This document shows, one piece after another, positions 42,866 through 50,936 of a DNA stretch of 64,000 bases. The notes below the pieces were generated by a model, which made no database searches, had not been told where the DNA came from, and worked only from the letters and a program-made list of their open reading frames with translations. The stretch's first letter is position 1. Each line of letters begins with the position of its first letter. The translations under genes were made by a program, and so were the position numbers. Source of the DNA: Dehalococcoidia bacterium (GTDB lineage Bacteria; Chloroflexota; Dehalococcoidia; Lucifugimonadales; Lucifugimonadaceae); NCBI GenBank assembly GCA_026421215.1, contig JAPKBN010000001.1:62001-126000 (forward strand). The letters run 5' to 3'.

Positions 42866-43638
42866 AGCGAGTCTCGGTAATCTTCTCCGTTGTCCTCCGG
42901 CCTGTATCCAAGGACGTCTCGGGCGTGGTCGATGTCCCAGAATCGCCACTTGTTGTTCGAGACGCCGTAGAAGATGTCGAACTGTAGTGGCTCGACCTCC
43001 AAGCAACGATGGATAAGCTGAAGCAGGTCCCGGTGGCTGCACCACGTCGCTAGGTGTCTAACAACGACCGGCCGATTGTGACCGTTCACGGTCCCGATGC
43101 GCAAACAGGCGACCTCAAGCCCAAAGTTTTCCGCGTAGTAGGCGCCGGTCGCCTCCCCGAACGCCTTGCTGATGCCGTACTGGCCGTCCGGACGGATTTG
43201 GACCGTGTGATCGATCTGGGGGATGTTTTCAGGATCCAGCGCGTCGTAATCGCCTACACGGATCCTGCTGTACGGATCGTCCAATTCGTGCATGCCTACG
43301 GCGTGGTTGGAACTTGCGTATACAACGCGCTTCACCCCGGCGTCCTTGCATGCCTCGAAGACATTTCGAGTCGCTATCAGGTTGTTCGGTAGGACACTCT
43401 CCCACGGGGCGTTCTGATTTGAGTCGGCGCCCAGATGAATTACACAGTCCACGCCGTCAAACGCTTTCCGGACGCTCTCCATGTCCGAAAGATCGCCCAC
43501 AGTGATCGGCACCTCCGGGTTATCCGACGTGCCAACATCCAGTCCTGTGAACTCAAATCGATCCCCAAGTTCACGAAAAAGCGCCCCTCCTATAAGTCCA
43601 CCTGAACCGGTGACCAGAACTTTTCGTACAGGAGTCAT
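42862..43638 (-). CDS. NAD-dependent epimerase/dehydrogenase, uronate dehydrogenase-like
   Basis: A 258-residue extended-type SDR. NAD motif VTGSGGLIGGALF (9-21), LDVGTSD (adenine-ribose strand end), HLGADSNQNAPWE, and catalytic YGISK (Tyr-x3-Lys) in PDGQYGISKAFGEATGA. The ending (KWRFWDIDHARDVLGYRPEDNGEDY) is like uronate dehydrogenases, which oxidise glucuronate or galacturonate to the aldarolactone. That reaction would feed the fuconolactonase/enolase-type genes at 57-60 kb, but those are 14 kb away. Convergent overlap with the previous gene. Confidence 0.8.
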   Translation of the reverse strand: MTPVRKVLVTGSGGLIGGALFRELGDRFEFTGLDVGTSDNPEVPITVGDLSDMESVRKAFDGVDCVIHLGADSNQNAPWESVLPNNLIATRNVFEACKDAGVKRVVYASSNHAVGMHELDDPYSRIRVGDYDALDPENIPQIDHTVQIRPDGQYGISKAFGEATGAYYAENFGLEVACLRIGTVNGHNRPVVVRHLATWCSHRDLLQLIHRCLEVEPLQFDIFYGVSNNKWRFWDIDHARDVLGYRPEDNGEDYRDSL

Positions 43639-43848
43639 ATACAGCCTCTGAGTTGTTTTAGGGAGTCGATTGGGTCACGCCCATCACGGCAGGCTAGGAT
43701 AACGGCCTTGACGCACATGGTCTAAGCATTTCGACGATTCATTCGCCCCTCTCTACAGCTAATAAATATCTTACTTGTGCCGGAGACCTGTTCTACCTGG
43801 AAGGCCCGCTGATCTACCGCCGACCACACCCAAAGTTGGCATTTCAGA

Positions 43849-44682
43849 CTAGTCAGGCATCGCGCCGGGATTAAGCTCTTCCACTGCTGACCACAGGATT
43901 GCAGCGCGCTCCTCTCCGGCCGCCTCAGAGGTATCGATCACGCAGCGACAGGAACGTGTGTATGAGCCGATCGTCTGAAGTTCGGTACGGGCTGGATTCC
44001 AGTTCCATCGGCCGCCGTCCGCGCGCCTGAACACGCTCTCTGCAAGGGACCTATCGACCGGTACGCCGTATTTGAGGCGCATCGATCTATCCGATCCACC
44101 AAATACCCAGAACCCATCCCAGTTCTCAGACGGATCGTTAAACCCCCGCCTTACGTGGGCGTTTGTTCCGTATCTTTTAAGTTCGGTTTCGGACGGCTCG
44201 TTCCGTACTCCAGACAGAATCGATTCGACTTCGAGGAATCCTGCCAGGTAGAAGCCGAAATGGCCCGTGAATGCACCATCTTTCCAATCAGCGAGCCGCG
44301 CTATGAAGAACATCATGTCTCGTGGCTGAACGCCTTTTAAAGCGGCAGCGCGAGCATTTCGCCCTACATGGTCGCCGTATGTGAGAGTGGTGAACTCTGG
44401 GTCGTAGTGTGTTGCGACGCCGAGAAAACGCTCTGGAACCCATCTGCCCAGTGTCTCGACCGAGTTGTTGCCAGCGGTGTTAAAGGCGGGTACATCTGCG
44501 AACACGACCGAATGGGGGCCGGCGCCCGGCGGCGTTTCCGGTATCGGCAACAGCTCGAATGTGCCGTCCTCAAAGCGCGGACTGAAGAACGGATGGGCCG
44601 CGTTGGCACCCACATTTGCCAGCCAGATTTTGGAGGGCCGAGGACCATCCGAAGAAATGTTCATATTAACGTCGTGACTCAC
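43849..44682 (-). CDS. Nmad-like hypothetical protein
   Basis: A 277-residue protein with N-terminal IWLANVGANAAHPFF then SPRFEDGTFELLPIPETP, an arrangement I associate with proteins of the nucleotide-modification-associated (Nmad) group. Later come FGFYLAGFLEVES, TNAHVRRG and WVFGGSDRSMRLKYG, which look like ordered beta strands with conserved Asn and His. The Nmad link is from memory and weak. No DNA methylase or glycosylase gene is adjacent. Function unknown. Start is ATG 44682. Confidence 0.45.
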   Translation of the reverse strand: MSHDVNMNISSDGPRPSKIWLANVGANAAHPFFSPRFEDGTFELLPIPETPPGAGPHSVVFADVPAFNTAGNNSVETLGRWVPERFLGVATHYDPEFTTLTYGDHVGRNARAAALKGVQPRDMMFFIARLADWKDGAFTGHFGFYLAGFLEVESILSGVRNEPSETELKRYGTNAHVRRGFNDPSENWDGFWVFGGSDRSMRLKYGVPVDRSLAESVFRRADGGRWNWNPARTELQTIGSYTRSCRCVIDTSEAAGEERAAILWSAVEELNPGAMPD

Positions 44683-44766
44683 CCGGCAAGATTACCTTGC
44701 CCAATTCAACAGGGCGCATGGTGACGATAGGCGGCCGACCCTGTGCGTCTCTAGAATAGGAAGGAT

Positions 44767-45261
44767 ATGGCTGAATCTCCGCAACCCTTCCAGGCACCCC
44801 CGGATCCGACTAACCCGGAGCCCGCCCCTCGCGACCCCCACATCCAGTCGCCTCTGGACATTGAAGTCTTCCGATTTCTAGGGCTCGTGGGTATCGCACT
44901 TGCGCCCGTTGCGTGGGTATTCGGAGCGTTCGGGATCGACAACCTCTGGTTCGGATTACTACTCGGACTGCTCATTATCTGGTTGTTGTACCTGGTGGCC
45001 AGGCGGGCACTTGTTCTCACTCGGGACCAGGATAGATCCGTAAAACCCGGCGAGGGCTCGGGCGTGGTTGACGCCATCGGATGGAACTGGCTGTACTTCG
45101 GCGCACGCGGCACACATCTAGGGCTGATAGTGATCGACGGCGTCGACTACGGCCTGTCGCTAAAGGCTCTCCGCAAGCTCCGCCCCGGCGCGCACGTACG
45201 AGTCATCTACTACGCATCTTCAAAGCACATCATCCGTATCGAAGAGATCGCAGAGAAGTAG
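44767..45261 (+). CDS. two-helix membrane protein, hypothetical
   Basis: A 164-residue protein with a Pro-rich cytosolic leader (1-30), two membrane segments (about 37-53 and 59-76) and a small soluble domain (about 100-164) with strands such as THLGLIVIDGVDYGLS and HVRVIYYASSKHIIRIEEI. The soluble part may be an SH3-like or PH-like sensor. ATG has AGGAAGG immediately upstream. No family recognised. It is followed by the unusual AT-rich leader at 45271-45319. Confidence 0.55.
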   Translation: MAESPQPFQAPPDPTNPEPAPRDPHIQSPLDIEVFRFLGLVGIALAPVAWVFGAFGIDNLWFGLLLGLLIIWLLYLVARRALVLTRDQDRSVKPGEGSGVVDAIGWNWLYFGARGTHLGLIVIDGVDYGLSLKALRKLRPGAHVRVIYYASSKHIIRIEEIAEK

Positions 45262-45270
45262 CGCGTTCCC

Positions 45271-45319
45271 TTGCAGGAAATATTATCTGTAAAGTCAGGA
45301 TTCCCTGCAAATACAGATA
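45271..45319. other. two interleaved inverted repeats
   Basis: TTGCAGGAA (45271-45279) complements TTCCCTGCAA (45301-45310) with one bulge, and TATCTGTA (45284-45291) perfectly complements TACAGATA (45312-45319). The pairs are interleaved, with too short a last loop for both to form together, so they would give two mutually exclusive hairpins. It is in the 201-base AT-rich gap before the kinase-like gene; no ORF there. Confidence 0.45.
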
Positions 45320-45462
45320 GACCATTTATTATGTTGTAAACGTAAATAGTTGGTTTATGTCGTCAACGCCCAGTAGGGACCTACCAATAACGAGTTTTCG
45401 ACGGGTACCTGTTACCATTCCGGTTCGACGACACCTGATCTCAGTACCATGCGAGGGGTCAT

Positions 45463-46236
45463 ATGCCGGTTATTACTATCGAAGGACGAGTTGGAGCGGG
45501 GGGGCCCGGTGTGGGCCGCCTGGTTGCAAAAGCCTTGGACCTGGATTTCGTCGACCGACTGTTACTGTCAGAAATTGGCCGCCGGGTCGGCGCAACGGTT
45601 GAGGCGGTACAGGATTCAGAGCGACGCCTACCATCACGCGGTGATCGCTTCATCTCCTTCATACAGCGCACGCTAGAACGCACCGGCAGCGCGGGAGCGG
45701 GTGATCCATACTTCGGTCCCGGGATGGAAGTCTTGGTTTCCCGACCGTATCGGGATTTTGAAGCAGCACCTGCAACGCGCGCAGAAGAGCTTCACGAACA
45801 GGAGTTCATTGACACGACAGCGGAGGTGATCGGTGAGATCGCGGCGGCAGGCGATGCGGTCATCCTCAGCAGAGGCGGCGGTGCCATCTTGCGGGGCACG
45901 ACCGGAGTACTCAGGGTGGGGCTCCTCGGCGAGTCAGAAGATCGGGCACGCCGCATACACGAGCGCGAGCAGTTGCCGAGCCTCGAGGCGGCAAGAGAGT
46001 TGATCGAGCATTCGGATTCGGCACAGGCCAGGTATTTCGAGAAGGCATTTGAGTCCAGCCCGATAGATCCTTTCCTGTATCACTTCATGCTGAACACATC
46101 GGAGATCAGTCTGGAGTACGCAGCTGGCGTAATAATTTACGCCGCAAGGCAGATGGATGAGCAGGGACTCCTCGCAGCCGAGCACGAAGCGCTGGAGTCT
46201 GAAGAGCCACTGACGATTCCGGGAAGCTCAGACTAG
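45463..46236 (+). CDS. cytidylate kinase-like family protein
   Basis: A 257-residue P-loop protein of the cytidylate-kinase-like (PF13189-type) family. It begins MPVITIEGRVGAGGPGVGRL (phosphate-binding loop, first 20 residues), followed by LDLDFVDRLLLSEI and AGDAVILSRGGGAILRG, then RIHEREQLPSLEAARELIEHSD and ARYFEKAFESSPIDPFLYHFMLN. The family's real substrate is not known. Start ATG has AGGGG 4 bases upstream. Confidence 0.78.
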   Translation: MPVITIEGRVGAGGPGVGRLVAKALDLDFVDRLLLSEIGRRVGATVEAVQDSERRLPSRGDRFISFIQRTLERTGSAGAGDPYFGPGMEVLVSRPYRDFEAAPATRAEELHEQEFIDTTAEVIGEIAAAGDAVILSRGGGAILRGTTGVLRVGLLGESEDRARRIHEREQLPSLEAARELIEHSDSAQARYFEKAFESSPIDPFLYHFMLNTSEISLEYAAGVIIYAARQMDEQGLLAAEHEALESEEPLTIPGSSD

Positions 46237-46278
46237 GGTCACCCGGTCGGATACTTGACCTGACCAGTCTCACTCTCT

Positions 46279-46482
46279 TCACGCAGGTATGGAATTCCCG
46301 CTGCTTTCGGGCGTCTCTGGGAAGAGGGCTGTTGCAGCGGAAGACATGTGCCCGTGGGACGGACCAGTGATCGTGATCTCGCCTATTTTCAACTGGCCCA
46401 AATCGATCCTTTCAAGATCGTAGTCCAACGCGTCCAGCGTAGCGGCGGCGACGCATGATTTCACGAGCCTTGGAATGGCCAA
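46279..46482 (-). CDS. small hypothetical protein, last of a three-gene cassette
   Basis: A 67-residue reading frame starting TTG 46482, or a shorter one from an internal GTG (46464) or TTG (46428). The part DALDYDLERIDLGQLKIGEI (17-36) has regular alternating hydrophobic and polar residues typical of coding sequence, and it is on the same strand as the preceding two genes. With the long start it overlaps the 221-residue gene by about 70 bases, so a shorter start is probable. No family recognised. Confidence 0.4.
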   Translation of the reverse strand: MAIPRLVKSCVAAATLDALDYDLERIDLGQLKIGEITITGPSHGHMSSAATALFPETPESSGNSIPA

Positions 46483-47077
46483 ACCACACCATTTTGCCGC
46501 TCATAGAGTTGGTCGACTCCGAGTGCATATCCAGCTCAGCAAAGAACTTCATAAAAAACAGGCTCGCCCCACGCCCGGTCATCGGCTCCTGCTGCGCTAC
46601 AGCCACCGGCGCAAAAGTCTCTTCGCCGACTAGCACCTCGGAGCTGATGTCTGGATCTGCTGAATCCCACGTGCACATGGCAAACAGCTTTGTCTCACCT
46701 GAGAGGCTGGCCTGGAGTGCACTCCAGCACTCTCCGGCAGACGGTGATTTATCCGCACGCGCTGCAAGGAATATGCAATTGAAATCGTCCGCTGACTTGA
46801 TTGCGGTCGAGATGTCGTCCGCTCCGGCAACGACAACGGGCGCCCCGCCGACCACCGGAATGTCCCGCCGAACCAGGCTCGCTGCGATCCTCTGAGTAGC
46901 CTCGGCCTCCCAGCCACCCCGGTCTGCAACGGCGTCAAGCACGAGCACACGCGGACGCCCCTGCACGGTCACTTCGCTCCAGAACAGTGATGGACCGACG
47001 CCTTTTTTTAGGGACGTAGCAAACCCGCCGGCACCCGGACCCGGGGCACCACCCCGTCCTGTCGAAGGGCCAACCAT
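46412..47077 (-). CDS. 221-residue hypothetical, possible CHAT-like fold
   Basis: An alpha/beta protein with a Gly/Pro-rich N-terminus (1-25). Core strands are VQGRPRVLVLDAVADRGG, DFNCIFLAARADKSPS, KLFAMCTWDSADPD and a final helix-strand ASLFFMKFFAELD. This order (a short strand with Cys, then a vulnerable loop and a long helix) recalls caspase-fold CHAT proteins, but the usual catalytic His is absent and the match is weak. The ATG overlaps the stop of the 56-residue gene by one base (TAATG). Function unknown. Confidence 0.5.
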   Translation of the reverse strand: MVGPSTGRGGAPGPGAGGFATSLKKGVGPSLFWSEVTVQGRPRVLVLDAVADRGGWEAEATQRIAASLVRRDIPVVGGAPVVVAGADDISTAIKSADDFNCIFLAARADKSPSAGECWSALQASLSGETKLFAMCTWDSADPDISSEVLVGEETFAPVAVAQQEPMTGRGASLFFMKFFAELDMHSESTNSMSGKMVWFGHSKAREIMRRRRYAGRVGLRS

Positions 47078-47247
47078 TAGGCCAGCGCCTTCTTCAGTGC
47101 GTCCACATCGTTGTCGTCCAGGAAGTACTCGAGAATCGTGTTCTGCCCGAGTTTTGAGAGCGAAATAATGAGCCGCAGCTTACCCTCATCTGTCCGTTCG
47201 ATTTCCATCGTCTTCGGCGAATGTTCTGACAAAAAAATAGTCTCCAT
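47077..47247 (-). CDS. 56-residue small protein, first of the cassette
   Basis: Found by reading the gap upstream of the 221-residue gene: ATG 47247 preceded by GGAGG with 10 bases to the start, 56 codons, TAA overlapping the next ATG by one base. Begins METIFLSEHSPKTMEIERTD; ends DDNDVDALKKALA, with a LRLIISLSKLGQNTI beta/helix middle. Codon use and the tight junction make it a convincing small gene. No family recognised; it might act as an inhibitor or partner of the next protein. Confidence 0.65.
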   Translation of the reverse strand: METIFLSEHSPKTMEIERTDEGKLRLIISLSKLGQNTILEYFLDDNDVDALKKALA

Positions 47248-47375
47248 GTGCTGAATTCCTCCCTCGAAACCACAAATATTCCAATTATGGTCCGTGCTTA
47301 CTCCCCCGTTGGGAGAAGTCGAATTATTTCAAGGTGTAAGGGCGAAGAATCTCACACCTGACATTTGCCTTGCGC

Positions 47376-48140
47376 CTAAGCCTCGTCGCGCTCAGCCGCC
47401 CACCTTCGGTATCGTTCCTTGGTCTCTTCTGATATTGGGTAGTAGCGGCCGGGCGGTGCTTTTTCTGCGTCGATCAGACCGATCACGAACTCTTCCGCCT
47501 TGTCCTGTTCTTCGATCCAGTCAATCACACCCTCAGCGAGCTGGCACGGCACAACCACCACACCGTCGTCGTCTCCAACGATCACGTCACCTGGAAATAC
47601 GAGCGCACCTCCACAATTGATCGCCCCATTTGCCTCGTACGCCTCGATCCACGGTAGATTCCCGGCGGGAGAACGGTGTCCTGCAAAGACCTGGAGACCG
47701 TAATCCTCAACGATCATGTCCAGATCCCGGATGCCGCCGTCGGTCACGATCCCGACCGCGCCGTTGTGCCAGAGCTGGCGGGCCTTCATGTTGCCGACGA
47801 TGTTAGCCTCGGGCTCGGCAGCGTGGGCCTCAACCACAAGAATGTCGCCCGGGCCGCACGTGCCCATCGCGACGTACTCCGGCGAATTCTCTCCCTGACG
47901 AGTGATCTCAAGCAGGTCAGGCCTCGGCGGGACAAATCTGAGCGTCCGCGCACGTCCAACCATCGTCTTGCCGTGCGTCATCGGCAACACATTTTTCATC
48001 AGGCAGCGCTGCCAGTTGGCCGATGCGAACCACTCGCTCCCCTCGACCGGATGCCGCCACACGGCGCTGTAGACCGTAGCCGAGGTAACGCGCCGAAATC
48101 GCTCGAGAATTTCGTCGGTGACATAAACGCTAGGTTCCAT
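47376..48140 (-). CDS. RraA-family aldolase-like protein
   Basis: A 254-residue member of the RraA/HMG aldolase family, which cleaves 4-hydroxy-4-methyl-2-oxoglutarate and related compounds or, in E. coli RraA, inhibits RNase E. The family metal/substrate box GIVTDGGIRDLD (130-141) with Arg138 and Asp139 is intact, as is GDILVVEAHA. A 25-residue insertion between residues 28 and 56 makes it longer than RraA itself. The gene lies 129 bases upstream of nothing obvious on its own strand; RNase D is beyond it, on the same strand. Confidence 0.82.
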   Translation of the reverse strand: MEPSVYVTDEILERFRRVTSATVYSAVWRHPVEGSEWFASANWQRCLMKNVLPMTHGKTMVGRARTLRFVPPRPDLLEITRQGENSPEYVAMGTCGPGDILVVEAHAAEPEANIVGNMKARQLWHNGAVGIVTDGGIRDLDMIVEDYGLQVFAGHRSPAGNLPWIEAYEANGAINCGGALVFPGDVIVGDDDGVVVVPCQLAEGVIDWIEEQDKAEEFVIGLIDAEKAPPGRYYPISEETKERYRRWAAERDEA

Positions 48141-48211
48141 CTATCGCCGTCCTTCCGAGAATATTGGGGCCTGCAAATTGCAGAAGGGGGCCATTGTCTC
48201 AGGAGGAAAGC

Positions 48212-48352
48212 ATGAGGTGGCACAACTTATATGGAACTGATGTCGGCGTCGTAAGTGCGGATGGATATCCGACCATGCCCTGGTGCTGGGAGATGCTTCA
48301 GAAGCAAGCACGACACCGGGACTGTCATTCCGAGCCGGACCGAATCCCCTAG
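48212..48352 (+). CDS. possible 46-residue small protein
   Basis: An ATG at 48212 has a strong CAGGAGGAAAGC site directly upstream and opens a 46-codon frame starting MRWHNLYGTDVGVVSADGYP. The second half overlaps a remnant of the GTCATTCCGAGCC-type repeat, so the C-terminus may be repeat-derived. It lies in the 301-base gap between the RraA-like and RNase D genes. Coding status is uncertain. Confidence 0.3.
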   Translation: MRWHNLYGTDVGVVSADGYPTMPWCWEMLQKQARHRDCHSEPDRIP

Positions 48353-48441
48353 GTCTTCGACCAATAACAGTTGCAGACGTATTGCCATACGCCCCTATAG
48401 TTTTCCTGTTAATTACGCCGCATACGCCGTTCCCGCGGCTC

Positions 48442-49599
48442 TCAGCCCAGTTCATCGGGCCTCAGCACGCGCACCTGCCCTCGTTCGCCAGTCAAACCCA
48501 ACCGCCCTGCCTTCAGCTCCAGAGCGTCGTTACCAAATAGCTCACGTCTCCAGCCCTGGAGTGGGCGCAGATTCTCGTCGTTCGAGGTCGCGATTCGGTC
48601 CAGCTCATCACGTGTTGCAACCAGTTTCTGTGCGACGTCGTGATCCTCACATCTCAACCTCAAAAGGGTCTGAAGAAGGGCCACCAGCGCCTCATGACCT
48701 TTGATCGGAGGCCGGCGTGGCGGGATCTCTGGCCACTCATTCTGGGGCATATTCAGCGCCTGCTGAACCGCTTTCAACAACGACTCTCCATCACGACCCT
48801 TCGCAGCGTTGCCACGCAGACCACGCACTCGACTCAGATCCGTCACGTTTTGCGGCGCGTGTGTTGAAATCTCGACCAGCGCATCGTCCCGAATCACCCA
48901 ATTTCGCGGGAGGTTCCGACGCTGGGCCGTCTCTTCTCGCCAAGCAACAACCTCTCGCAACACGGCGAGGGCTTTTCGGCTGGGGCGACGTATCCGGACT
49001 CGGCGGTACGCCTCACGAGGGTTCGGCTTGTATGACGAGACGTCGGTAAGGGCCGACATCTCTTCGGATACCCACGACATCCGGCCGCTCTCTTCAAGCC
49101 GACCGTCGAGCTCTTCGTAGATAGTGCATAGATGTGTGACATCGCCCAATGCGTATTCAATCTGGCGATCGGACAACGGCCGCAACGACCAGTCGGTCAG
49201 TTGAGACGACTTGTCCAATGTGACACCTACGATCTGAGACGCGAGGGTCGCATATCCAACCTGCTCGCCATACCCGGCGACCATTGCAGCGACCTGTGTA
49301 TCGAAGATCGGCTCCGGCACGCGGCCCGAGACGCTGAAGAACACTTCCATGTCCTGAGACGCAGAATGAAAAACCTTCATTACGTCCTGATCGTCCATCA
49401 AGTCAAACAACGGATCGAGGTCGATGTCACGCGCCAGCGGGTCGATCGCCGCGGCGTGGTCACCGTACGCGACCTGTATGAGGCATAGTTTCGGCCAATA
49501 GGTCTTCTCTCGAAGAAATTCGGTGTCTACGGCAACGTAGGGAGCGCCCTCAAGCCGCTTGCAGAATTCGGCGAGGTCGTAGGATTCGGTAATTAGCAC
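48442..49599 (-). CDS. rnd: ribonuclease D
   Basis: A 385-residue 3'-5' exoribonuclease that trims tRNA and other small RNAs. DEDDy motifs are present: VAVDTEFLREKTYWP (Asp24, Glu26), FHSASQDMEVF and YALGDVTHLCTIYEELDGRL (Tyr-x3-Asp). An HRDC domain occupies the second half (ALAVLREVVAWREETAQRRNLPRNWV). The start is GTG 49599 giving MLITESYDLAEF. Standard length for the family. Confidence 0.93.
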   Translation of the reverse strand: MLITESYDLAEFCKRLEGAPYVAVDTEFLREKTYWPKLCLIQVAYGDHAAAIDPLARDIDLDPLFDLMDDQDVMKVFHSASQDMEVFFSVSGRVPEPIFDTQVAAMVAGYGEQVGYATLASQIVGVTLDKSSQLTDWSLRPLSDRQIEYALGDVTHLCTIYEELDGRLEESGRMSWVSEEMSALTDVSSYKPNPREAYRRVRIRRPSRKALAVLREVVAWREETAQRRNLPRNWVIRDDALVEISTHAPQNVTDLSRVRGLRGNAAKGRDGESLLKAVQQALNMPQNEWPEIPPRRPPIKGHEALVALLQTLLRLRCEDHDVAQKLVATRDELDRIATSNDENLRPLQGWRRELFGNDALELKAGRLGLTGERGQVRVLRPDELG

Positions 49600-49902
49600 G
49601 CCGAGAGTATGCCGGGAACCGCCTCAACGGCACAAGCCGAGGTCGGCGAGAGCGCCTACCTCAACCGAAACTGGCCCGAAAGAATGCATTCCCGTTCTCT
49701 CGGAGCCGGTTTCACTGACCGGTCTCCCCAGTCCTCTGGGCCCATGCGTCGGGCACCTTCGCCCGATCAGACCTCAGCTTGCCGGTCTTCTCAAAGCCAA
49801 CACTAACCACATCCCCAATTAAAGGGTGTGCGCGTGTAGGATGCGCCACGCCCAGATATCGAAACAGAGCCTCCGACAGCCAAATTTCCGGGAGATCACC
49901 GC

Positions 49903-50820
49903 ATGTCCGATCACACAATTCCGACGCGCGCAGACGTCGATTCTTACCTCAAGGATCGACGTAACTGGGGTCGTTGGGGCGACAAGGGCGCTGCCGGGGC
50001 TATGAATTTGATCGATGATGCCAAGCGGCTTGAAGCCGTTTCGCTCGTCAAAAAAGGTCGCACAGTTTCACTGAGCCGGCCGTTCCCTGTCACGCCGTCC
50101 GCCGAGAACCCGAAGCCCGCGGTCCAATTCCTGATGAAAGGCGACCGGCCACATGGGGGTGGCGCTGCGACCGACTATTACGGCGTCGCATATCATGGCA
50201 CGTCAACTACGCATATCGACGCACTGTGCCATGTGTGGGATGAGAACGGTGGTTGGGACGGCAAAGACCCGGAAAAAAACATCCTGTTCAGTGGAGTGCA
50301 GTACGGTACGGTCGACGAGTGGTCAGACGGCATCCTCACGCGCGGTGTTTTACTCGACGTGGTGAAGCACCGGGGCGGCGCCCACGTGACACTGGACACG
50401 CCGGTACACGGCTGGGAGCTTGAGGAGATCGCCGCGGCACAGGACATCGAGATCCGGCCTGGTGATGCTTTGTGCGTCTACAGCGGTCGAGAAAAATTCT
50501 CGGCCACAAACGGCGGCGTGTGGACACGAGGGGCGGAACGACCCGGACTCCACGCCTCATGCTTACCTTTTGTAAGAGACAACGACGTGTCGTTGCTCGT
50601 GTGGGACATGATGGATGCCGCCCCGAACGAGTACAACATCCCCTGGACGATGCACGGAGCGATCTTCGCTTACGGAGTGTCTCTGGTCGACAACTCTCTG
50701 TTGGAGCCGCTGGCGGACGTGTGTGCAGAGGAAAATCAGTACGAGTTCATGATCACCATCAACCCGCTAAACGTCATCGGCGGGACCGGTTCGCCCGCAA
50801 ACCCGATAGCGGTGTTTTAA
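49903..50820 (+). CDS. cyclase-family (kynurenine formamidase-like) hydrolase
   Basis: A 305-residue metal-dependent hydrolase. The metal motif is HGTSTTHIDALCH (98-110), matching the family H-x-G-T-H-x-D-x-P-x-H with a 3-residue insertion; Asp106 and His110 are the ligands. The N-terminus has TVSLSRPFPV and the C-terminus WTMHGAIFAYGVSLVDN. Members hydrolyse N-formyl groups or lactones in aromatic catabolism, but the substrate here is unknown. ATG has GGGAG about 8 bases upstream. The 303-base gap before it shows no gene I can support. Confidence 0.8.
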   Translation: MSDHTIPTRADVDSYLKDRRNWGRWGDKGAAGAMNLIDDAKRLEAVSLVKKGRTVSLSRPFPVTPSAENPKPAVQFLMKGDRPHGGGAATDYYGVAYHGTSTTHIDALCHVWDENGGWDGKDPEKNILFSGVQYGTVDEWSDGILTRGVLLDVVKHRGGAHVTLDTPVHGWELEEIAAAQDIEIRPGDALCVYSGREKFSATNGGVWTRGAERPGLHASCLPFVRDNDVSLLVWDMMDAAPNEYNIPWTMHGAIFAYGVSLVDNSLLEPLADVCAEENQYEFMITINPLNVIGGTGSPANPIAVF

Positions 50821-50936
50821 CGAGGCGGAGGTGTAGCGGCGGATACCGATACACCGACGCCGATGTTGGAAACTCACCCTATAGGCGAATGAGTGCCCCC
50901 CTGCACGCGTGAAAGGACGGCTTAACACCGCGCCGG

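Noticed and set aside
45271-45319. H-type pseudoknot
   Set aside because: The interleaved order fits, but only one base separates the third and fourth arms, too short to span the first stem, so both stems cannot form together.
49600-49902. 68-residue minus-strand ORF at 49712-49918
   Set aside because: It overlaps the cyclase gene start and no family resemblance is visible; treated as a chance frame.
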